A DNA stretch of 6,371 nucleotides from an uncultured Arenimonas sp. (lineage in GTDB: Bacteria; Pseudomonadota; Gammaproteobacteria; Xanthomonadales; Xanthomonadaceae). Below the pieces are notes generated by a model. It was not told the DNA's origin, did not search any database, and worked only from the letters and a program-made list of their open reading frames with translations. The position numbers were made by a program, and so were the translations under genes. The stretch spans positions 1-6,371 of the forward strand of contig CAMPHE010000109.1 of NCBI GenBank assembly GCA_946885815.1, read 5' to 3'. Below, piece by piece: positions 1 to 5,556 of the stretch. Within the stretch, counting starts at the first letter, position 1; each line of letters begins with the position of its first letter.

Positions 1-104
1 AGTGCCGGCGCGCGCTGACACCCACCGGGACGCTCATCCTGTCCGGCGGGGGCGTGTCCAACGGAGGCAACCTCATCGGGCCGGTAGGGCTCATCATCAG
101 GGGG
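1..104. other. Window-edge segment with codon pattern unlike the adjoining gene
   Basis: In the minus-strand CHASE8 frame, about 14 of the last 40 codons end in A or T (runs such as CCT GAT GAT), whereas the preceding ~145 codons almost always end in G or C. The high wobble GC instead moves to positions shared by a different minus frame and by plus frame 3. The plus reading (including LTPTGTLILSGGG and NLIGPVGLIIRG) looks more protein-like than the minus readings, and only about 3 of its 39 codons end in A or T. I cannot name a protein for it. Possible explanations are a frameshift in the CHASE8 gene, an insertion or rearrangement junction, or a chimeric contig end. Confidence 0.5.
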
Positions 105-539
105 CAGCTCCTGTCCCGCTTCGTCCGCCACCGGCAGCACCAGCGCGTAGCCGCCGGGCAGCTCGTGCAGGCCTTCCGGCCACGGCACGTCGGCGCCTGC
201 CGCCGGCCCCGCACCGTCGCGGCGGCCCGGGCCGTCGATCGAAGCGATCACCTCGCCGTGCAGGCCGCGCAGCGTCGCCTGCTCGATGCCTTCGACGACG
301 CGCAGCGCGCCGAGCGCGTCGTCGGCCATGCCGCGGTCGCCGAACGCCATCGGCGCGCTGCTGTTCATCGCCACCACGCGCGCCTGCGACCGCACGAGTT
401 CGGCGCGCCGCTCGCGCTCCTGGGTGAACGTGTGCAGCCCGACGACCACGGCGATGCCGATCGTGATGATGCCGCTGATGATCGCGACGATCGCCAGCAG
501 TTTGGCGCGTACCGACGTCAGGCCGTGCAGGGCGCGCAC
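1..539 (-). CDS. CHASE8-like inner-membrane sensor, probably YfiN-like (3' end outside window)
   Basis: N-terminal part of an inner-membrane signalling protein. The GTG start at 539 directly follows the YfiR stop (TGA then GTG, no gap), with GGAGGG just upstream inside the end of yfiR. The start has a basic n-region (SVRAKLLAIV) and one hydrophobic helix at ~13-36. An Arg/Glu-rich helix follows, then a periplasmic-type segment with RVVAMNSSAPMAFGDRGMAD, LGALRVVEGIEQATL and GLHGEVIAS. This matches the CHASE8 pattern (old 'N..A..F.D...A...L..L' signature) found in YfiN/TpbB-type cyclases and some kinases. In YfiN the order is CHASE8, second helix, HAMP, GGDEF; none of the later parts is visible. 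The cyclase output is therefore inferred from the YfiR neighbour, and a histidine kinase output is possible. Translation is convincing to about residue 145 (position 105). Beyond that the frame stays open, but codon use and sequence look foreign. Confidence 0.8.
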   Translation of the reverse strand, partial: MRALHGLTSVRAKLLAIVAIISGIITIGIAVVVGLHTFTQERERRAELVRSQARVVAMNSSAPMAFGDRGMADDALGALRVVEGIEQATLRGLHGEVIASIDGPGRRDGAGPAAGADVPWPEGLHELPGGYALVLPVADEAGQELPPDDEPYRPDEVASVGHAPAGQDERPGGCQRAPA

Positions 540-1121
540 TCAGCCCTCCCGGCGCGGCAGCGGTCGCGCGAGGTTGATGACGCGGGCGCTGACGCGCACC
601 TTCGAGACCGCGAGCGCGGCGGCGTTGGCGCCGAAGTAGACGTGGTCGTCCTGCGGGAACAGCTCGAACATGCCGCCGGCGGCGACGAAGCCGGGGCCGG
701 CACCGACCGTCAGCACCGGCTCGCCGACGGTGGCCTCGACCACCGTCGCATGCCAGCTGGCATGGCTCTCCGCGACGTAGACCATGTGCGCGCCGGCGAG
801 CGAACGCTCCAGCGCCGCCAGCGCCACGTCACGATGCGGCGCGACTTCGACCACGCCGACATGGCGCACCACGACGCGGCGCTCGGCGATCGCCGGCACG
901 CGGCGGACGACGGCGGCGATGTCGTCGGCCGCCTCGCGCGTGCCGATCACGGCGATCACCCAGCGCGACCGCGCGTCGCCTTCGGGCCAGTGCGCGTAGC
1001 GCAGGAAATTGACGAGGTAGGCCGCGTGCACCGCCGTCTGGTCGGTGCGCTGCGCGGCGACGGGCGCGACCCCGCCGAGCAGCAGCAGCACCAGCAGCCA
1101 GCGATGCACGGCGTTCCTCAC
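540..1121 (-). CDS. YfiR family (DUF4154) periplasmic protein
   Basis: Secreted protein of 193 residues. The N-terminus has two Arg and a Leu-rich core (LLVLLLLGG), with likely cleavage after APVAA near residue 23. The mature part follows the YfiR/DUF4154 layout: AAYLVNFLRYAHWPEG, then VIAVIGT, then a central block ending HMVYVAES, then EPVLTVGAGPGFVAAGGM, then VYFGANAAALAVSKVRVSARVINLA. In Pseudomonas aeruginosa, YfiR binds the periplasmic domain of the diguanylate cyclase YfiN and holds it off; a similar brake on the next gene's product is inferred here. No cysteine is present, although Pseudomonas YfiR has stabilising disulfides. The start is uncertain: GTG at 1121 (overlapping the receptor stop as GTGA, with GAGG eight bases upstream) matches the overlap style of the other genes. 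GTG at 1109, with GAGGA five bases upstream, is a good alternative that loses four residues. The frame stays open far upstream across the receptor gene, but that part is a shadow. Confidence 0.87.
   Translation of the reverse strand: MRNAVHRWLLVLLLLGGVAPVAAQRTDQTAVHAAYLVNFLRYAHWPEGDARSRWVIAVIGTREAADDIAAVVRRVPAIAERRVVVRHVGVVEVAPHRDVALAALERSLAGAHMVYVAESHASWHATVVEATVGEPVLTVGAGPGFVAAGGMFELFPQDDHVYFGANAAALAVSKVRVSARVINLARPLPRREG
544..549 (-). promoter_or_regulatory. Ribosome binding site for the CHASE8-like gene
   Basis: GGAGGG lies in the last codons of the YfiR-like gene, four bases before the GTG at 539. This purine-rich site just upstream of a zero-gap stop/start junction supports the GTG start and suggests coupled synthesis of the repressor-like and sensor proteins. 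Confidence 0.65.
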
Positions 1122-1133
1122 CACCCGAGCCTC
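1116..1133 (-). promoter_or_regulatory. Two candidate ribosome binding sites for the YfiR-like gene
   Basis: GAGG at 1130-1133 is eight bases before GTG 1121, which overlaps the receptor stop. A second GAGG at 1116-1119, extended to GAGGA, is five to six bases before GTG 1109. Both give a workable signal peptide, so the sequence alone does not settle the start. Confidence 0.5.
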
Positions 1134-3019
1134 AGGTCGACGAATGCCGTGCGGCCGAACTCGCTCGGCGCGAGACCGCCGGACGGCGGCTGCTCGGTGT
1201 GCCGGTCGTCGAACAGGTTGCGCACCCCGATGCCCAGCTCGGTGCGCGGCGTCGGCGTCCAGCTCCAGCGTGCGTCGACCTGCACGTACGCCGGCACATG
1301 CGGGTCGGGCAGCGCCGAGACGTGGCGCGCGAACGCCGCCAGCTGCTGATGCTCGCCGAGCCGCGTGGTCGCGCGCAGCAGCCACTGGTGCTCCGGGTCG
1401 TCGCCCTGGTCGCGAATGGCGCCCGGATCGGGGAATCCGGGTTGCACGCGCAGGTCCTTGCGCAGCTCGATGAAGCCGGCCGCGAGTTCCCAGCGTTCCG
1501 GCAGCCGCACCGTCGCCCAGCCTTCGACACCGTACAGCCGGCCCTCGACGCGGTTGGCGATGACGATGCCGCCCTCCGGCCCCGGCTCGCCGCCGCGCAG
1601 GCCGCTGAAGCGGTGGTGGAAGCCGGTGACGGACCACGCGAGCCAGTCGGTCGGCCGGTCGCGCCAGCCGATTTCCAGCACCTCGGCGACCTCGGACTCG
1701 AAATCGGGACCGCCGCGGATGATCGGGGGGTCGGTCGCCGGGAAATGGAACGCGCGGTCGAAGCGCGACGGCGAACGCACGGTGCGCGACGCCGCGCCCC
1801 ACAGCAGGCCGCCGGACGCCGGGCGCCACGCCAGCCGTGCCGAAGGCAGCACTTCGATGCCGGTGTAGGGATTGCTGTCGAGCCGCAGGTCGAGATCGAG
1901 CGTGACGCGCGGGCCGAGCGCGACCTGATCGGAAACGAAGACATGCGCCCATTCCAGCGTCGCGTCGGCCGGCACCAGCCGTGCCAGCGCGCCGGGGCGG
2001 CTCTCGTCGCGGCCGTGCCGGTAACCGGCGCCCCACGTCAGCCGGTGCGCGCCGTGGACCGATTCGTGCGTCGTCTCGATCGCCGCGATCGTCATGCGGT
2101 CGTCGATCACCTGCGGGTCGAAGCGCTCGACGACGTCGACGTAGCCCCGGACATCCCAGTGCGAATCGGCCCCGGTGCGACGCGTCCAGCTCGCGAGCAG
2201 GTTGTAGCCGGACACTTCGATCGGCCCGAACGCGCGCGGCGAGGACTCGCCCCGCATCACGTCGCCCTGCAGCGTGAATTCGCCGGTCTCGGGCTCCCAG
2301 TCGGCGCGGAAGCCGGCCTGCTGCTGCTCCCAGCCGTCGGGAAGCGTCGTGCCGGCGGTGCTGCGGCCGTCGTCGATGTCGACGTGCCGCGCGTAGGCGC
2401 GCACCGCGCCGTCGCGCAGCGCGAACGCCTGCCCCACCGACAGGCCCCGCTCGCCTTCTTCGAGCCAGCCGCTGGCGTAGCCGCCGACGGCCTCGGTCGC
2501 CGGCCGCGTGACGATGTTGATGACCCCGTTCACCGCATTCGCGCCCCACGCGGCGGCCCCGGGACCGCTGACGACCTCGATCCGGTCGATCTCGCCCATC
2601 GGCACGCGCTGCATGTCCCACAGCACGCCGGCGAACAGCGGCGTGTAGATCGGCCGGCCGTCGATCATCACCAGCAGCTTGTTGCCCAGGTCGGTCTTCA
2701 GGCCGCGCGCGGTGACCGCGTGGCTCGACGCGTTGATCCGCGCGACCTGCAGGTTCGGCGCCAGCCGCAGCGCCTCGGGCAGCGAATGGATGCCGAGCCG
2801 GCGGATGTCGTCGCGGTGGATCACGAACACCGACGCCGGCGCGTCCGACAGCCGCTCGGCGCGCGGCGACGCGGTGGTCACCTTCACCTCGTCGAGCTCC
2901 TCGAGGCTCAGCGCCAGCAGCCGGTCGAGAGCGTCATCGCTCAAGCCGGCGTCGGCGTGCACCGCGGGAGCCGCCAGCGCGGCGGCGGCGAGCCACGCCA
3001 CGCCCTGTCGAAATGCCAT
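1118..3019 (-). CDS. TonB-dependent outer-membrane receptor
   Basis: Outer-membrane beta-barrel of 633 residues with an N-terminal plug, predicted to take up or sense a ligand using TonB-ExbBD energy. Residues 1-23 are a signal peptide (Ala-rich core, likely cleavage after AVHA). A short helical segment with LSLEELDEVKVTTASPR (~38-53) precedes the plug, as is common in this receptor group; I see no textbook TonB box. The plug (~50-175) contains LLVMIDGRPIYTPLF, IDRIEVVSGPG and AWGANAVNGVINIVTR, all typical. The rest is alternating, aromatic-rich strand sequence ending in LRLGW, with the terminal aromatic residue expected for BAM-dependent assembly. No cysteines were seen. The length is on the short side for the family. 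The ATG at 3019 has GAGG five bases upstream. The ligand is unknown: nothing here marks it as siderophore, cobalamin or sugar specific. The tight linkage to a YfiR-like gene suggests a signalling rather than purely nutritional role, which is inference. Confidence 0.95.
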   Translation of the reverse strand: MAFRQGVAWLAAAALAAPAVHADAGLSDDALDRLLALSLEELDEVKVTTASPRAERLSDAPASVFVIHRDDIRRLGIHSLPEALRLAPNLQVARINASSHAVTARGLKTDLGNKLLVMIDGRPIYTPLFAGVLWDMQRVPMGEIDRIEVVSGPGAAAWGANAVNGVINIVTRPATEAVGGYASGWLEEGERGLSVGQAFALRDGAVRAYARHVDIDDGRSTAGTTLPDGWEQQQAGFRADWEPETGEFTLQGDVMRGESSPRAFGPIEVSGYNLLASWTRRTGADSHWDVRGYVDVVERFDPQVIDDRMTIAAIETTHESVHGAHRLTWGAGYRHGRDESRPGALARLVPADATLEWAHVFVSDQVALGPRVTLDLDLRLDSNPYTGIEVLPSARLAWRPASGGLLWGAASRTVRSPSRFDRAFHFPATDPPIIRGGPDFESEVAEVLEIGWRDRPTDWLAWSVTGFHHRFSGLRGGEPGPEGGIVIANRVEGRLYGVEGWATVRLPERWELAAGFIELRKDLRVQPGFPDPGAIRDQGDDPEHQWLLRATTRLGEHQQLAAFARHVSALPDPHVPAYVQVDARWSWTPTPRTELGIGVRNLFDDRHTEQPPSGGLAPSEFGRTAFVDLRLGW

Positions 3020-3085
3020 GTCGACCTCGAAGTGGAGCCCCTGTACCGCGACAAATACCCGTTCGGTGTCGTCGGCGCGTGAAAT
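3020..3085 (-). other. Intergenic leader between receiver and TonB receptor genes
   Basis: This 66-base gap is the only gap between genes in the window. By hand count it is about 40% A+T, richer than the coding sequence around it. The last bases before the receptor ATG carry its ribosome binding site. I see no clear sigma-70 promoter with good spacing, no sigma-54 element, no strong hairpin followed by T residues, and no palindromic operator. It could hold a weak promoter for the receptor-yfiR-CHASE8 group, or be a plain intra-operon spacer. Confidence 0.4.
3025..3028 (-). promoter_or_regulatory. Ribosome binding site of the TonB receptor
   Basis: GAGG sits five bases before the ATG at 3019. 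The ATG leads directly into a good signal peptide, so this start is well supported. Confidence 0.65.
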
Positions 3086-3511
3086 TCAGGTGGACGCGCC
3101 CGCCACGCCGCGCAGGCCCTGGTTGATCGCCTCGACCAGCTCCTGCGCATTCCACGGCTTGGCGAGGAATTCGTGCAGGCCCGCTTCGCGCCGGGCGCGG
3201 TCGACCGCCGCCTGCTCGGCCTGCCCCGACAGCATGATCTTCACGACGGTCGGGAAGCGCTGGTGCGCGTGGATCAGGAATTCGTCGCCCTTCATCCCCG
3301 GCATCAGCCAGTCGCTGACGATCACCAGCAGCCGGTGGCCCTCGCCGGCGAGCTCGTCGAGCAGCTCCAGCGCCTCCTCGGCGCTCTCGGCGACGTCGAT
3401 CACGTACTCGCTGCCGTACGCGCGGCGCAGCTGGTCGCGCAGCGCGGTGAGCACGATGGGCTCGTCGTCCACGCACAGCAGAACACCCTTTTCCTTCACT
3501 GACTCGTTCAT
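3086..3511 (-). CDS. Single-domain (CheY-like) response regulator
   Basis: A stand-alone receiver of 141 residues with no output domain. The acidic pair is D15/D16 (CVDDEP), the phospho-acceptor is D67 (VSDWLMPGMKGDE), the switch residue is S95 (MLSGQ) and the conserved lysine is K118 (FLAKPW), so phosphorylation should work. The ATG at 3511 overlaps the kinase stop (ATGA), with GGGAG seven bases upstream; this start is well supported. Such proteins act by binding a partner, as phosphate shuttles or as competitors for phosphate. Which applies here cannot be read from the sequence. Over the visible 70 residues it aligns without gaps to the receiver of the GGDEF protein at the right edge, with about 27 identities, so both may be served by the same kinase. 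The stop at 3086 is followed by a 66-base gap before the receptor gene. Confidence 0.94.
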   Translation of the reverse strand: MNESVKEKGVLLCVDDEPIVLTALRDQLRRAYGSEYVIDVAESAEEALELLDELAGEGHRLLVIVSDWLMPGMKGDEFLIHAHQRFPTVVKIMLSGQAEQAAVDRARREAGLHEFLAKPWNAQELVEAINQGLRGVAGAST

Positions 3512-5556
3512 TGCCTGGCTCCCGCGATCGGCAAGATCACCGTGAACATGCTGCCGCGCCCGATCTCGCTGTCGACGTCGATGCGGCCCCCGTGTTTCTC
3601 GACGATCTTGCGGACGATGTCGAGCCCCAGTCCGGTGCCCTCGCCGGCCGCCTTCGTGGTGAAGAACGGATCGAAGATGCGCGCGCGGATGGCGTCGGGA
3701 ATGCCGCAGCCGGTGTCGCCGACCGATACCCGCACGTCGTCGCCGTCGCGGCGCAGGCCCACCGTGAGCGTGCCACGGTGGTCCATCGCCTGCAGCGCGT
3801 TGTGCACCAGGTTGGTCCACACCTGGTTGAGCTCGTCCGGCAGGCAGCGCACCGGCGGCACCTCCTCGTACGCGCGGACGAGGTCGACGCCGGACTTGAT
3901 CTGGTTCTGGTAGATGGTGAGCACCGTCTCGACGCCTTCGCGCAGGTCGGCTTCGGTCCACACCTGCGCGCCGCCGAAGCGCGAGAAGGACTTCAGCGCG
4001 AAGATGATCTTGGCGACGCGGTCCACCGCGGTGTTGATGTTGTCGGCGTTGGTGGTGATGGTGGCGATGCCGTAGGCCGTGTCGAGGATCGTGTCGACCT
4101 CCGGGTGCGCCAGCAGCGGCAGCACCGCATCGAGGTCGGCATGCGCCTGCAGCTGCACGAGCAGGTCGGCGCGGTGGCGGGCCTGGGCGATGCCCAGCGC
4201 CTCGAGCCGCGCGGTGAGTTCCCGCACCACGACGCGTTCCTCGCGCGTGCTCAGCACTTCGCGCGGCCGGCTCGCCATCGCCACCAGCCGGCCGAACCCG
4301 GCGCGCGCGGCGGCGTCGAGGCGGTCGACCAGTTCCGGCAGCACGTGCAGCGAACTGGCGAGCGATTCGCTGATGTTGCGGCCGCTCGACTTGATCGCGC
4401 CGATCGGCGTGTTGATCTCGTGGGCGACGCCGGCGATCAGCTGGCCCAGCGCCGCCATCTTCTCGGAGTGCACCAGCTGCGCCTCGGCCTGGCGCTGCTC
4501 GGCCAGCGCCTGCGCGGCCTGTGCGCGCGCCGCTTCGGCGGTGGCGTAGGCGTCGGCGTTGGCCAGCGCGATCGCGGCGTACGACACCACCGAGCGGAAC
4601 ACTTCCAGGTGCCGCTCCTCGTAGGCGTCGGTCAGGTGGCTCTGCACGGTGGCGACGCCGATGCGGCGGCCGGCGGCGATCAGCGGCCGGAACACCGCCG
4701 ACAGGATCGGCGCGGTGGGCGCGATCGACTCGGCGTCGGGGGCCTGGTCGAGCGTGGTCTCGTTGAACAGCGTGAGCTCGCGGTCCTCGCGGATGGTCAG
4801 CGCGGCGAGCGACGTCGGATGGTCGATCGGGAACGAGCTGGTCGTGTCGACCACGCCGTCTTCCATGTAATACACGTAGTCGAGCCGGTCGCCGCCGGGC
4901 GACAGCAGCGCGATGCCGAACGCGTCGAGCGGCAGCAGCGCACCGAGGTGGCGCTCGAGCGTGTGACAGATCGACAGCACGTCGAGCTTGCCGGTGAGTT
5001 CCATGCCGATGTCGCCGAGCAGGCGCAGCGTGCGCGCCGACGTGGCCAGCGCTTCGTTCGCCTGCCAGCGCGCGACCAGCGTGGCGACGTGGCCGGCGAC
5101 GTACGTCAGCAGTTCCAGGTCGGCCTCGGTGTAGGCGACGTCGTCGCTGTAGCTCTGCACGATGATCAGGCCGTACACGCGGTCCTGCGCGAGCAGCGGC
5201 GCGCCCATCCAGCTGTGGAAATCGGACGTGCCGCGCGGCGCGACGATCTCGCCGTCGGCGACGAGCTGGCGGTAGCGCGCGTCGTCGAGCAGCCACGGCC
5301 GGCGGCTGCGGATCACCAGCGAGGAGATGCCCTCGCCGTACGGGAACGGGTCGAGCGTCTCCGTCGGGTCTTCGTCGACCGCGTAAGCGGGCGCGATGAT
5401 GCCGGCCTCGGCGTCGTAGGTGGCGATGATGAAATTCTTCGCGTGCATCAGCCGGCCGACGATCTCGTGCAGCCGCGCATAGTGTTCCTGCCCGGGCTTG
5501 TCGGCCGCCGACAGCGCGGCGATCTCGTACAGGGCGCGCTGCAGGCCATCGTTCAC
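3508..5556 (-). CDS. Soluble GAF-GAF sensor histidine kinase
   Basis: Predicted cytoplasmic sensor kinase of 682 residues with no membrane segment or signal peptide. GAF domain 1 spans ~24-163 and GAF domain 2 ~188-335, followed by an Ala/Gln/Glu-rich signalling helix (~335-365). The H-box is GVAHEINTPIGAI with H379 as the phosphorylated histidine. The second dimerisation helix (DRVAKIIFALKSFSRFG) comes only at ~512-528, because ~100 extra residues are inserted. The ATPase domain has an N-box (LNQVWTNLVHNALQAM, ~576-591), G1 (VGDTGCGIP, ~612-620), an F-box (FDPFFTTK) and G2 (GEGTGLGLDIV, ~638-648), all complete. I chose the GTG start at 5556 because it overlaps the preceding stop, has GAGG seven bases upstream and begins the GAF-like sequence. 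A longer frame back to 5655 would add an Arg-rich stretch that is antisense-like noise. The GAF ligand cannot be told from sequence. Its stop overlaps the next receiver's ATG, so it probably phosphorylates the receivers on either side. Confidence 0.95.
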   Translation of the reverse strand: MNDGLQRALYEIAALSAADKPGQEHYARLHEIVGRLMHAKNFIIATYDAEAGIIAPAYAVDEDPTETLDPFPYGEGISSLVIRSRRPWLLDDARYRQLVADGEIVAPRGTSDFHSWMGAPLLAQDRVYGLIIVQSYSDDVAYTEADLELLTYVAGHVATLVARWQANEALATSARTLRLLGDIGMELTGKLDVLSICHTLERHLGALLPLDAFGIALLSPGGDRLDYVYYMEDGVVDTTSSFPIDHPTSLAALTIREDRELTLFNETTLDQAPDAESIAPTAPILSAVFRPLIAAGRRIGVATVQSHLTDAYEERHLEVFRSVVSYAAIALANADAYATAEAARAQAAQALAEQRQAEAQLVHSEKMAALGQLIAGVAHEINTPIGAIKSSGRNISESLASSLHVLPELVDRLDAAARAGFGRLVAMASRPREVLSTREERVVVRELTARLEALGIAQARHRADLLVQLQAHADLDAVLPLLAHPEVDTILDTAYGIATITTNADNINTAVDRVAKIIFALKSFSRFGGAQVWTEADLREGVETVLTIYQNQIKSGVDLVRAYEEVPPVRCLPDELNQVWTNLVHNALQAMDHRGTLTVGLRRDGDDVRVSVGDTGCGIPDAIRARIFDPFFTTKAAGEGTGLGLDIVRKIVEKHGGRIDVDSEIGRGSMFTVILPIAGARQ
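3519..3523 (-). promoter_or_regulatory. Ribosome binding site of the single-domain response regulator
   Basis: GGGAG lies seven bases before the ATG at 3511, within the last codons of the kinase. With the ATGA stop/start overlap it fixes the start of the receiver gene. Confidence 0.7.

Noticed and set aside
1078..1098. AGC-rich near-repeat resembling a microsatellite
   Set aside because: It encodes the Leu-rich core of the YfiR-like signal peptide (CTG codons on the minus strand) and is adequately explained by that.
54..1349. Plus-strand open frame starting at 54 as a real gene
   Set aside because: From about position 110 onward it is antisense to the CHASE8-like and YfiR-like genes and has shadow composition. 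Only its first part and the bases before it (3-110) have odd wobble statistics, reported separately.
1122..2621. Apparent 500-codon N-terminal extension of the YfiR-like protein inside the receptor gene
   Set aside because: The frame is merely open through GC-rich sequence. It is Arg/Ala/Gly-rich without domains, and a signal peptide begins only near 1121.
1199..3082. A long plus-strand open frame (~627 codons) opposite the TonB receptor
   Set aside because: Same low-complexity Arg/Ala/His-rich shadow pattern, with no motif; the minus strand has an intact receptor over the same bases.
3020..3085. Possible promoter or terminator in the only intergenic gap
   Set aside because: Candidate -35/-10-like hexamers have poor spacing, and there is no stable hairpin with a T-run, so no specific site can be supported.
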